This document shows positions 54,505 to 64,000 of a stretch of DNA of 64,000 bases, one piece after another. Within the stretch, counting starts at the first letter, position 1. Every line of letters begins with the position of its first letter. The notes below the pieces were generated by a model. The model saw nothing but the letters and a program-made list of their open reading frames with translations, had not been told where the DNA came from and made no database searches. Source of the stretch: Liolophura sinensis (taxonomy: Eukaryota; Mollusca; Polyplacophora; Chitonida; Chitonidae). A program made the position numbers and the translations under genes. The stretch is taken from assembly GCF_032854445.1 (NCBI RefSeq), contig NC_088302.1, positions 10,657,338 through 10,721,337 of the forward strand. The letters run 5' to 3'.

Positions 54505-54856
54505 TTAAATACAATCCTTTTGGTCGATTTCGTACCATTGCTGTTCGCTAGTTTTATTCATGTGTAAATATAGCCTGGAGTAATAATATGACTAGGGTGT
54601 CTCTCACAGTGCTTTTCTGACCTGTACACATAGGCCTTTGTATAGGTATAGGTATGAAAACCAGCCCCTCTCTATAATAGATAGGCCTGTAGGCCTCAGG
54701 AAATCGGACTCTCATTTTTAGCTTACACAACGTACATAGTGCAAATCTCTCACTATCAGCTGACAGTTTGTTAAAATCAAGTGGTGACGTGAAGTATACG
54801 ACTGGAAGATTTGGATTCAGTTGTGAAACTAAGGATCTAACGTAGGCTCTACCGAC

Positions 54857-54911
54857 ATGTGGTCTCCATGGACCGTCGTTGTCGTGGTTGTCACAGGCTT
54901 ACTTCCCGCAG
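54857..54911 (+). CDS. SRCR gene exon 1: signal peptide
   Basis: ATG at 54857, 55 bp, donor GTAAGT. A hydrophobic Val-rich core (TVVVVVVTGLL) followed by a small-residue cleavage-like end (PA). The phase (one base over) matches exon 2 at 58665. Confidence 0.8.
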
Positions 54912-57900
54912 GTAAGTCACTGACGGGCAGGATTTCAGTCAGCTGCTGCGGTGTGTGTCCAGCACACACTGATGTTAATTGTATTTCCTAGTTGATCTGT
55001 TTGTGTTAGTCAAACGATAAGAAAACCATTGTGGCGGTATGGTGTTTTAACCATAGTTATTTTAGAAAGAAATGGATTGAGGAAATCAATGTTTTGCATG
55101 TGGTATGTATCAATGATGTTAAAATGTATTCTGGTGTTGAGACAGATTATTTAGTTAAATATAACACACACACATTATATTCATTCATAAAGATTCTATT
55201 AGACTAATAGGATGTTGAATATGACAGAACATTATGTTATAATAACAGAATACATTTTAGCGTAACACAGATTAATTTTTTGAGTGCAAACAAGCTAAAG
55301 TGGGCCCTAAATGGTTGTGTATCTCAAACATGACACAAGTGGGCCCTGGTTCTGTATCTCATATATGACGCAAGCTGTAGTGGGCCCTGGCTCAGTATCT
55401 CAAACACGATACAAGCTGTAGTGGCCCTGGCTCTGTAACTCATACATGACACGAGGTGTAGTGGGCCCTGGCTCTGTATCTCAAACATGATACAAGCTGT
55501 AGTGGGCCCTGACTCTGTATCTCATACATGACACGAGTTGTAGTGGGTCCTGGCTCTGTATCTCATACATGACACAAGCTGAGGTGAGCTCTAAATGGTT
55601 GTGTATATCATACATGACACAAGTTATGGTAGGCCCTGGCTGTGTATCCCAAACATGGCACAAACTGTAGTACGTCCCGGTTGCGTATCGTATACATGAC
55701 ACAAGTTAAACTGAGCCCTTAATTGCTGTGTATCTCATATATGACACACGTTGTTGTGGGTCCTGACTCTGTATCTCAAACACGATACAAGCTGTAGTGG
55801 GCCCTGGCTCTGTGTTACGACCCAAACTGTATGTATTATAAAGAGATGGCTTGTTAGAAATACACTACAGTTTAGCCGCACAAAAAATTAACCAAAACCA
55901 GCAGATTTTTTTTATTAGGTCTAACAATTTATTAGGTCTAACAAGAACAGATAACAAGACTTATACAAATACTAAAATACTTAAGTTTAACAAGAAAGGA
56001 TAGCAGTATCTATACAAATACTAAAGTACTTACATGTATAATGGTGTCAAGTCCAAACGGACGCATATACTCCACAATGCTTAAAAATTGCACAGAGGCA
56101 ATATTCAGGAGGGAAAATCCACAGTGTAACTGAGTGTATGACGAAATATACACAAAATTCCACAGACAGGGTCCGTGTACTAATAAGCACTGTGTACACA
56201 AGAGCACAAATTAAATATACAAGTTCAGACTGAAAAAGTGCTCGGTGGATATATGATATAACAAAGCCAGAGGCTATAAAGACACCAAAATTCAGCACAA
56301 AAGGCCTACTAAAGTAACACACAGCGAAAGCATCCAAAACTCTCAATAATTCTCCTTTCTTCTCCTTGACTTGCTTTCATAGGTCTTATATAGACTTTTA
56401 GAATTTTCTAGAATAAGAAAATTCTTGAACACTTGTTGTAAACAAACAGGCCCCGAACTGAGGGTATTCTGGAACATTCTAAGGCAGAGGCAGACAGCAG
56501 GCCCTGAACTCAGCATGTGTAAACAGTGGCAAGCTAAATTTAGAAGCTGACGGCAGTTGTTCACATAACACTCTGTATCTTATACATGACACGAGTTGTA
56601 GTGGGTCCTGGCTCTGTATCTCAAACACGATACAAGCTGTAGTGGGCCTTGGCTTTGTATCTCATACAAGGCAAAAAAGGATTTTTTTCTTTGTTCTATA
56701 TCTCAAACATGACAGAATCTGAAGTGGGATCTGGCTCTGTATCTCAAACATGACACAGTTTCAAGTGGGACATGGTTCTGTATCTCAAACATTTGCACAA
56801 GCGGGAATGGGACCTGGCCCTGTGTCTTAAACATGGCACAAGCTGGTTGTGTATCTCATATATGACACAATCCGAAGTGGGTCATAATTGGATGTGCATC
56901 TCATACATGGCACAAGCTATAGTGGGCCCTGGCTGTGTATGTCAAACATGGCACGAGCTGAGACCTGGCTCTGTATCTCAAACATGACCAAAACGGAAGT
57001 GGGACCTGGTTCTGTATCTCAAAAATGGGACAATCTAAAGTGGGACCTGGGTGTGTATCTCATACATGACACAATCTGAAGTGGGACCTGGGTGTGTATC
57101 TCATACACGACACAAGCTGAGACCTGGCTCTGTATTCCAACATTGGCACAATTTGAAGTGGGACCTAGGTGTACATCCTAAACATGTCCCAAGGTGAAAT
57201 GGGACCTGCCTCTGTATTCAAACATGAGTTAGAGGTGGGTAAAACTTAATTCTTGGGTGTGGGTTGAACTTATTTTTGATCAGTTTATTTATTAGTTACT
57301 TGGTTTATCGTTAGTTGTTTATTTTCACCGCTGGCGTTTCTGGGCCTGGCAGTACTATGAATCTGTCATGATTTGGGGAGACCTTCTACATGGAGACGCC
57401 ATCGTGATATGAACAAAATAATGTTGAAAGTTTACACTCAAAAAATGAAACTGTTAATTTTAACAGGAATTCTGTTACTGGAGTGTTGCTAGAATGCATT
57501 CTATTATTATAACATAATACTGTGTCATGTTCTGCATAATATCCTGTTAATCCAATAGAATGGTTATGTTGAATTAATAGAATGGGTACACGACATTTAA
57601 CATATTTTTTATTTATTTAATTATGTATTTATTTGATTGATGTTTTACTCCACACTCAAGAATATTCATTTAACAGAATAATCTGCTGCAATAACATAAA
57701 ACCTTTTAGCACCACTCAGACAAAAGACTTCTTTCAAAGAAGTTCTATAGGTCTACATGACCCCAAAATAATTTTCAAACCGTCTCGATTTTTGTTTTGC
57801 TCAATTTACACGAAAAATTATATTAATCCGACCCGAGACTACTTTTATCTCGCCGGTAAAAAAAAATTTCAACCTGCGTTGTATAAGAAATGTTTGTGTT

Positions 57901-60900
57901 TGCGAATGCAGGAAAATTGTATTACTTCAAGTATAGTCAAGGCTTATATGCAGACCTACATATACTTTGTGTTGCGCTTCTCATCGTGAAGTATTCGAGC
58001 TCACATTTTTGTGCCGGTTGAATTAATTTTCTGTTATGGTTGAAATTATTTTCGAAGCGGGTTAAAATTATATTTCTGGGCGAGTACAAGTTGGATACAA
58101 ACAAAAATACAATCATGTTTCGAAATTGTGCTATGCGTACAAGATGTGCGCCACATCATATACATTGTGCCAACACTTACTGAATATCGATAACGGGTTT
58201 AACAAATGTTTGAGTGTTGTTGCTTAACTTGTGGCTGCGCTATAGACCTATATATATATGCTATGTATATATATGAGTACAATACAATTGGTATCTTATG
58301 TCTTACGACTTGAACTTGACCATTAAGCAGAGATTTCCTGTTTGTCATCCTGTTTTAAACTAAAAACGCAAATGTAGACCGTGTCATGTCGGTAGCTCTA
58401 AAGGGCTTGCTCGTTGGATCTGTCAGACCAATGAGATCGCTGTTTCGAATCCAGCTCTCGTTACATCGGCCACGGCTTTAAGCCGTGAGGTTTGTCACGT
58501 ATCTGGCTATGGCTTACACCATGCTAGCACTCCCGTTTTCTCCACTCATAGAATTTCAAGTGTCATAAAAGTTAAATTTTTTTTTTACTACGGCATATAA
58601 ATAAAAATCATATTAATAAATAACAAACTTAGTTCCTTCAGATCAAAAAATCGTCTCTTAGCAGTTCAAGCGGACATGCCAAATACGACTGTATATCACC
58701 AGTCTGCGGATCAACTAATCAGAGTCCGAGGGGAGAAGGAAAGGAAGGGGCGGGTTGAAGTGCGCATGTCTGCAGAGAGTTCCAGATGGTATCCGGTTTG
58801 TTACGATGTCGATATTTTTACTCGGGACACCATGCCAAATATTGCACTTTGGTTATGTGAAACCCAACTGGGCCTCAACGTGTAAGTACTTCTAGCTTTT
58901 TTCACAACTCATACCGATGCCGTAACTTCTTTATATCAACTGTTGTATGTAAAGAAAGATAATATATTTGTTTTTAACGCGTCCATAGATCTATACACCA
59001 CGCCTTATATTTATATTTTTTGAATAGGAAAATGGAAAAACTGGTATTACCCACTAAATACGAGATCATCTAAGGCCAGTAGTGAGTTTTTGGAACTCGT
59101 GGTTTAGGCTTATGCCACAGGTGCTAGATTCCAACGCCATGTGGGCCAAACTCTCATAGACTCTTGGCCTGTATTATGTTAGAAAAGTGTGTATAAAAAG
59201 TACACTCAAAAAATTAATGTGTTAAATTTAACAGAAAGTCTGTTGTCTGAGTGATTCTAGAATGTTTTATATAACACAATATTGTGTCACATTCAACATA
59301 ACTTTCCGTTAGTTTAATAGAATGGTTATGTTGAATTAATAGAATATGTGTGTTATATTTAACAGAATACATTCTAGCATCAGTCAGATAACATAACTTA
59401 TGTTAAATTTAACAGATTACTTTTTTAGTGTCAAGACACGAAACGCAAATGGATAATGTCTCATGCAGAAATTCTGCTCAGTTCGTATTTTAAATGATCT
59501 GGTATTTGCATATTTTCACCGTTGGAATGGCCAAGGTATAAGGTGTTTTTTTTCTCATCAACCAAACTGGCTTGGAAGTTCCAAAACGTTGTGTCCTCCC
59601 AGCACAGAAATACATGTACATCTGATTTGGAGCCGAACTGTATTGTACAGCGTTCTCTGTCTTGACGTCCTTGTGTTTATTTACTACCTAACTCTTTGTC
59701 ACGATGAGGCCTACTGGTAACGAGAGATAAGACAAAAGTGAAGGATATCTAAGATTAAACTAGAATTTTGTTTTACCCCAATCAAACAAGCAAAAAAGAA
59801 AAAAAAAGAAAAAAAAAAAAGAAAGAAGTATCAGTATTTTATTATCAGCTTGACGATGAAGGCGTTGTTTTCTGCTACACAGGTCACGGGCGACAATAAT
59901 ACTCGGTGATGTCTTGCCATCAGACACACAGTTCGCCCTAGCTGTGTGTTCCAGTCGGGGAAATTGCAGTTTTAGTCTGGCGCAAGAGTGTGTAACTACA
60001 AGGAGTTGGATTGCATATTGTGAGTATCATACACAGGACAAGCATTGTCAGTCATACCATATCGATGTTTACTACAGGTACCTTGTATCAGAGTTATCTC
60101 CCATTTGATTTTAACCAAAGATTGATTATGATACAGTAAAACAGTATAAAGATTAAAAGGTTTTGGTTAAAAGAGACGGACGGATAATTCTGTTATGAGC
60201 GCACGTCACATCTGCATGTGCATCCAGGCACCCAAGCGTCCAAGTGTCGCTATTGTATAGGTGAAAAATTCTTGATATGGCGTTAAAACACCAAATATAT
60301 TAACAAACAAACAAACAAACAAATAAATAAATAAATAAATCATTAAATATTTTTGGACAATGTGGACTGGTGCCAACTTGAATCTATAGAGCCTACGAAT
60401 ATAAACTTTGGTGGTAATTACAACGGTATGTTCCTAATTGTTCACGGATGATAAAGTGATACGAATTTAGAATTACTTCGAGCACAAGAGCACGATCCGT
60501 TCAGGTTTTGGTTAGAATCATGTTGTGCGTACTCCAGATAAAGAGAATGCATGTGTATAAAGTATTATTAGAGACAAAGGTTAAGACAGATTGTTTATAT
60601 TTTCTAACGTCACTTCCTGCAATCGTGACGCCAATGACCTAGGCGATGTTCAACATTTCTGTCCAAAGCCTTTTTATTGGCGGAAGCGATGTATAGCGAA
60701 AGGTAGAGAGCGACGTGTATATGCTGTAAGAAGTATGGCTCCGAATGATATACAGTTCTGAAAGTTAAGCTGGTAAGAATGAAACATCTCAGATCTGCTG
60801 TAGTAACATAATTTTCGCGTTAACACTCTGATGAGCTCACCCGGCTGTATTTATATGCATCAGCTAATTTATCTAACCGACAAAAGCAAGTTATCCGACA

Positions 60901-63337
60901 CTTCTGATTCCATGTGTGTATAGGTCCTGCACCAAATTCGACTGACTTCACTGTACGCCTTACGGGAGGAGTGAGTGAGAGAAAAGGAGGCGTTGAGACG
61001 TTGATTGATGGGAAGTGGTTACCCATCTGCTCAACATTGTTTGATGCAAAGGATGCTGAAGTTGTGTGCAGGCAACTGGGATTTAGAGAGTAAATATTGC
61101 AACTTCATTATAAATGGAGCCAGAGGTAAAGCAGACGATAGACATTAATGTCCATAATGTAACACTAGAAACATACACATCGTTGACTCGTATATATTGC
61201 CCATTCAGGAGGATTAGCATACAATATTTCTGGATGGAACCGCGTGCTAGCGAATTATTATCCGGCAGCGAACATCAAAAAACTCTTTAAGGACTATACC
61301 ACTAACTGTGGTTGCTATAGAAAAGGCTACAGCATAGATAGTAAAACCAGAGCAGGTGGTCACACCAAACCAGCGAAATACGTCAAATTACCTCAGATAC
61401 TCTTTTATTCCGACTATCCACGCTTAGGCGATGAATTCAGTAAGCGTTTATGCATCTTTATACCAAAGAAAATGAAATAAATATACGGATACATAAGAGT
61501 TTTGATTATACAACGTAAAACACTAATCATTCAAGTCAATAATGATAAATACCTTGTGAATGAAACCAGGGTTAAATTCTTCTGACATATTGATCAAAAT
61601 TTTAGACGGGAATTCTTCCTGTGAATGTTTTCATCAAACAGATATTGTAAATCTATATATGTTTTTCAGCTCTACCGTGAAGGTTCACAAGTATCACAAG
61701 TTTAGAACGCCAGGCGGAAATGCCATGATGCTCAGCTTTGGGTGCAGAGGAAATGAATCTCGACTGATCGAATGTCACCAGGTCTCACTTCGAGTGTCTG
61801 TACCGTGCAGTTATATCGCGACCGTGGAATGTAAGAAATCTAACTGAATGTTAAACAGTATATTTACAAGTTAAAGTCTTTATCATCAGCATTTGGCAGC
61901 AGATTTTCTCAGGCTGAACAGCGTATTCCTAAGAACATGTACTGTTCTATAGATTCAAGTTGTTCAATCAACCATGATATTAACTCAACACCTATTCTAA
62001 AAATTGAAGTCAATATCACAGTATTGAATAAAACTGTACGGTTATAAATACCCTTTATAAACTACTATTTTGACAGGTGAATCAAGGAAGAAGGACTATT
62101 CCCCACGACTGGGAGACAAATCCATCAATTTCTTCGGATCAAGCGGACGTTTGGAAGTGTACCTGAGGGGCAATTGGATGCCTGTGTGTGATGCCAGAAC
62201 CATAGATGACAATGTAGCCAGAGTTGCGTGTCGAGAAATGGGACTGCCCAGGTGAGAATTTACACAGTGAGGTGACGAGAGCGAATCCAATGACCGGTGG
62301 TTCTGCTGAATCTGTGTGTCGCAAACATACCACTTATATGTGTTGTTTTCTATCCGTTCACCTGCACCAGGGACAAATATAACACCTGTGTGGTTTCTAT
62401 CGGCTCCGGCCGTGCGTGAGAAGGTCTCCAAGCAAGCTGTGCATGCTTGGGGGTTTCCCTCCGGGCTGCGCCCGGTTTCCTCCCAACATAATGCTGGCCG
62501 CCTTCGTATAAGTGAAATATTCTTGAGTACGGCGTAAAACACAAATCAAATAAGTAAATAAAAAAAATCAATCGGCTCACCTGGCCCTAGTGACAAGTAT
62601 ACCACCTGTGTTGGTTTCTATGGACTCACCTGTCCCAAGTGACAGATATACCACCTGTGTTGGTTTCTGTGGGTTCTCCTGGCCCTGTTGACAGATATAC
62701 TATCAGTGTTGGTTTCTATCGGCTCACCTGGCCCTAGTGACAATTACACCACCTGTGTTGGTTTTTATGGACTCACCTGTCCCAAGTGACAGATAAACCA
62801 CCTGTGTTGGTTTTTGTGGGTTCTCTTGGCCCTGTTGACAATTATACTACCAGTGTTGGCTTCCATCGGCTCACTGGCCCTAGTGACAACTACACACCTG
62901 AGTTGGTTTCTGTGTTCTCTCCTGGCCCTGGTGATATATCGCCTGTGTTGGTGTCTGGGGTCTCACCTAGCCCTGGTGACAAATATACCACTTGTGTTGA
63001 TTTCTGTGGGCTTATCTGGCCGTGGTGACAAATATCCCACCTTGGTTTCTGTGTGTTCACCTGGCACTAGTGACAACTATATCACGCGGGCCTTCTTTAC
63101 TGTCTCTTTGTGGGATATTCAACAATTTATATGTTTACATTACTGAATATTGCAAATATGTCTGTTCCAGCACTCCAGCTTTTGCGATTCTCGGAACTTC
63201 GCTCTACCGGTGGGATAACATACTGGATCGCGAGAATGTGAGTTTTGAATGCCGAGGCACAGAGAAAAGCCTGTCTGAGTGTACTAGAGAAGTGGTCCAC
63301 GTCTGTAACGGCACAGTCAGAATTGTGTGCTCGGAAT
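54857..63337 (+). CDS. SRCR-domain protein gene, 5' part (signal peptide and three SRCR domains)
   Basis: Seven exons join in phase: 54857-54911, 58665-58881, 59883-60019, 60924-61089, 61670-61830, 62077-62251 and 63171-63337; the gene continues past the window. The start codes for MWSPWTVVVVVVTGLLPA, a signal peptide. Then come three scavenger-receptor cysteine-rich domains, each with six cysteines and each split over two exons. Six cysteines plus a two-exon layout are the established hallmarks of group A SRCR domains. Such proteins are secreted or membrane receptors that bind polyanionic or microbial ligands, often in large invertebrate families. The gene end, any membrane anchor and further domains are not visible. 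Minisatellites, a SINE and MITEs fill the introns. Confidence 0.88.
55165..55290 (-). mobile_element. ACACT-type MITE fragment, reverse
   Basis: Ends in GATTAATTTTTTGAGTG, the reverse complement of the CACTCAAAAAATTAAT end of the element at 59202. It also shares ACAGAATACATT and TTGAATATGACAG. Truncated on the inner side. Confidence 0.6.
55300..55807 (+). repeat. 41-bp minisatellite, left part
   Basis: Tandem units of the type GTAGTGGGCCCTGGCTCTGT, then ATCTCATACATGACACAAGCT, about 41 bp, with AAACATG/ATACATG and ACGAG/ACAAG variants. The same array resumes at 56571 after an inserted element. About 12 units here. Confidence 0.9.
55814..56570. mobile_element. 757-bp element inserted into the minisatellite
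   Basis: The array is interrupted exactly between CTCTGT (55808-55813) and a second CTCTGT (56571-56576), a six-base target-site duplication of a sequence present once per unit. The insert begins GTTACGACCC and ends CACATAACA, so it has only short GTTA/TAAC ends. Inside is a tandem pair of about 68 bp (ACTTATACAAATACTAAAATAC and CTATACAAATACTAAAGTAC). No protein is recognised on either strand; family undetermined. Confidence 0.7.
56571..57240 (+). repeat. 41-bp minisatellite, right part
   Basis: Continuation of the array at 55300-55807 with more divergent units (GAAGTGGGACCTGG, TCTGTATCTCAAACATGACA, ATGGCACAAGCT). About 15 units; unit length varies slightly. Confidence 0.85.
57430..57605 (+). 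mobile_element. ACACT-type MITE, 3'-truncated
   Basis: ACACTCAAAAAATGAAACTG, TGCTAGAATGCATTCTATTA and GAATGGTTATGTTGAATTAA parallel the full element at 59202-59434. The right terminus is missing. Confidence 0.65.
57610..57668 (-). repeat. SINE-like 3' end, reverse
   Basis: TTATTTGATTGATGTTTTAC and TCCACACTCAAGAATATTCA, then unrelated sequence. Directly abuts the truncated MITE on its left. Confidence 0.7.
58385..58525 (+). repeat. tRNA-derived SINE head
   Basis: GTCGGTAGCTCTAAAGGGCT (A-box-like) and GATCGCTGTTTCGAATCCAG (B-box-like) are spaced as in a tRNA. ACATCGGCCACGGCTTTAAG follows. No clear tail; possibly a different SINE subfamily. Confidence 0.55.
58665..58881 (+). CDS. SRCR gene exon 2: N-terminal half of SRCR domain 1
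   Basis: Acceptor CTCTTAGCAG, chosen over an earlier TTCAG at 58641 because the latter puts a TAG in frame. Donor GTAAGT. Reads LIRVRGEKERKGRVEVRMSA, WYPVCYDVD and NIALWLCETQLGLN: cysteines 1 and 2 of the domain. Confidence 0.85.
59202..59434. mobile_element. ACACT-type MITE, complete
   Basis: Left ACACTCAAAAAATTAATGTG and TTAAATTTAACA; right TGTTAAATTTAACAG and ATTACTTTTTTAGTGT. The arms pair for about 80 bp, including CTAGAATG with CATTCTAG. Related copies lie at 55165-55290 and 57430-57605, so three sit in the same part of the SRCR gene. Confidence 0.8.
59883..60019 (+). CDS. SRCR gene exon 3: C-terminal half of SRCR domain 1
   Basis: Acceptor GCTACACAG, donor GTGAGT, 137 bp. Reads ATIILGDVLPSDTQFALAVC and NCSFSLAQECVTTRSWIAY; with the following Cys this supplies cysteines 3-6. 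Confidence 0.82.
60235..60345 (+). repeat. SINE-like 3' end with long (AAAC)n(AAAT)n tail
   Basis: TATTGTATAGGTGAAAAATT, CTTGATATGGCGTTAAAACA and CCAAATATATTAACAAACAA, then AAAC and AAAT repeats. Confidence 0.7.
60510..60745 (+). repeat. Second copy of the 53757-53990 segment
   Basis: Same landmark order as the copy upstream of the gene (see that entry), about 60-65 percent similar by eye. Lies in intron 3, 180 bp before exon 4. Confidence 0.65.
60924..61089 (+). CDS. SRCR gene exon 4: N-terminal half of SRCR domain 2
   Basis: Acceptor GTGTATAG, donor GTAAAT, 166 bp. Reads FTVRLTGGVSERKGGVETLI, GKWLPICSTLFDAKDAEVVC and RQLGF, a near-canonical SRCR signature (VVCRQLGF). Confidence 0.9.
61209..61439 (+). 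other. Exon-like segment out of phase with the SRCR exons
   Basis: Acceptor TTGCCCATTCAG and donor GTAAGC enclose 231 bp with an open frame (GLAYNISGWNRVLANYYPAA through LFYSDYPRLGDEF). That frame needs one carried base; exon 4 leaves two. Read in the gene's own phase it ends at a TAA after about 28 codons, so it could be an alternative terminal exon, a relic, or chance. Confidence 0.3.
61670..61830 (+). CDS. SRCR gene exon 5: C-terminal half of SRCR domain 2
   Basis: Acceptor ATGTTTTTCAG, donor GTAAGA, 161 bp. Reads STVKVHKYHKFRTPGGNAMM, LSFGCRGNESRLIECHQ and VPCSYIATVE; with the next exon's first bases it completes cysteines 3-6. Confidence 0.88.
62077..62251 (+). CDS. SRCR gene exon 6: N-terminal half of SRCR domain 3
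   Basis: Acceptor TTTTGACAG, donor GTGAGA, 175 bp. Reads INFFGSSGRLEVYLRGNWMP, VCDARTIDDNVARVACREMG and LP: the GRLEVY start and the paired cysteines of SRCR. Confidence 0.9.
62365..63085 (+). repeat. 49-bp minisatellite interrupted by a SINE
   Basis: Units read GTGTTGGTTTCTATGGACTC, ACCTGGCCCTAGTGACA and ATATACCACCT, 49 bp, about ten copies, all in the intron between exons 6 and 7. The SINE at 62407-62570 splits it near its left end. Open frames through it are incidental. Confidence 0.88.
62407..62570 (+). repeat. SINE-like repeat with 8-bp target-site duplication
   Basis: ATCGGCTC occurs at 62399-62406 and again at 62571-62578. Between them lie the family body (GGCCGTGCGTGAGAAGGTCT, TTCCCTCCGGGCTGCGCCCG, CATAATGCTGGCCGCC) and tail (TATAAGTGAAATATTCTTGA, (A)n). 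5'-truncated; direct evidence that the family moved by target-primed insertion. Confidence 0.88.
63171..63337 (+). CDS. SRCR gene exon 7: C-terminal half of SRCR domain 3
   Basis: Acceptor CTGTTCCAG, donor GTAAGT, 167 bp, one base carried over. Reads AILGTSLYRWDNILDRENVS, FECRGTEKSLSECTREVVHV and CNGTVRIVCSE: cysteines 3-6. The gene continues beyond the window. Confidence 0.9.
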
Positions 63338-63539
63338 GTAAGTCATCAGTCTGAATTTTGTACTCGCATTGTAAGTTTTAAGTATTTTTTCCCCTGTCAG
63401 TTGTTGAAAATGGGAGCAAAAATGTGAGATTTTGGTTTCAAGTAATATGTTGAATGCTGTTTTCTATTTGGGGATGATTACTGGGGCTGTAACAAAATTT
63501 AATTTAACACATATGGGTTGTCGACAACACACCTCTTTG

Positions 63540-64000
63540 AGGGGTTGTACATGGAAAAAATATTCCCATTCGGGATTATATCGAAACAGTGGAGCTTTAT
63601 GGAAGATTCTCCATAAGGGTTATGTGGAAAGATTGAGTTTTTGAGATTTATGGAAAGATTTTCCGATTGCGGCTATTTAGAAAACTCTTATTATAATCTC
63701 CTCATAGAGCCAGTGCATGCATTCCTTATTGGTGGTTCATGAGGAAATTTTCTTTATCTGGCGATGTATCGAGAGATGCTACATTGGTGCTGTATGGAAA
63801 GATTCCTCTATTGTGCTTTATGGAAAAATTCGGAATTGAAGCTATGTGCATAGACTCCACATTGGTGCTGTATGGAAAGATTCCGCATTGGTGCTGTATA
63901 GAAAGACGCTGCATTGGTGATGCATGGAAAGACTCCGCTTTTGTGATGTATGGAAAATTCGCCATTGAGGCATAATGCATAGATTCCGCATTGGTGCTGT
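63540..64000 (+). repeat. Minisatellite of about 26 bp, running off the window
   Basis: Units GCATTGGTGCTGTATGGAAA plus GATTCC, with many diverged forms (TTTTGTGATGTATGGAAA, ATTGAAGCTATGTGCATAGA). Homogeneous toward the right end, decayed toward the left. Lies in the intron after SRCR exon 7. Confidence 0.8.

Noticed and set aside
58643-58881. Earlier acceptor for SRCR exon 2 at CCTTCAG
   Set aside because: Using it places a TAG in frame; the acceptor ending at 58664 keeps the frame open and in phase with the signal-peptide exon.
62096-62542. 148-codon minus-strand frame
   Set aside because: Composed of a SINE read backwards plus the antisense of SRCR exon 6. The same pseudo-peptide appears at other SINE copies (8243-8470, 21183-21440).

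Overview
This window reads as animal nuclear DNA, most likely from a lophotrochozoan such as a mollusc or brachiopod. It is AT-rich and intron-rich. It carries many copies of one SINE-like repeat with a tRNA-like head and an AATAAATA tail, several foldback (MITE-like) elements, and long minisatellites. No bacterial, viral or organellar gene organisation is visible. All four gene loci recognised lie on the + strand. The species cannot be named from the sequence alone.

Layout. (1) 1-11358 holds no exon I recognise; it is probably a large upstream intron or flank of the next gene, with a 38-bp minisatellite at about 6424-7050. (2) 11359-25889 is the 3' two-thirds of a death-associated protein kinase (DAPK1-type) gene: 16 exons encoding the ankyrin array, the ROC GTPase-like domain, the COR region and a C-terminal death domain. 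The kinase and calmodulin-binding exons must lie upstream. One ankyrin exon lacks a single base. (3) 25930-35500 is gene-poor. It has a 44-bp pyrimidine-rich minisatellite (22 copies), SINE copies, a reverse-transcriptase relic and one or two unassigned exon-like pieces. (4) 34830-47200 looks like a mobile or formerly mobile unit. It holds a transposase-like gene (36231-38425, broken by one frameshift) and a six-exon gene for a DUF4806-type protein (38967-46449, with one in-frame TAG). Arrays of TGGCCCA/TTGGCC motifs flank both, and MITEs are nested in the introns. (5) 49060-49816 encodes a small J-domain co-chaperone with a hydrophobic C-terminus. (6) 54857 to beyond the window end is a secreted or membrane scavenger-receptor cysteine-rich (SRCR) gene. 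It has a signal-peptide exon and then three six-cysteine SRCR domains, each split over two exons, with minisatellites and transposons in the introns.

How the genes relate. The DAPK, DNAJ and SRCR loci are independent host genes (apoptosis/autophagy signalling, protein folding, and extracellular recognition or innate immunity). The transposase-like and DUF4806 genes sit head-to-tail about 0.5 kb apart and are best read as the two products of one large element or a domesticated derivative of it; this is the most interesting part of the window. Exon boundaries were placed by hand from GT/AG sites, reading-frame continuity and family similarity remembered from training. No database search was run.
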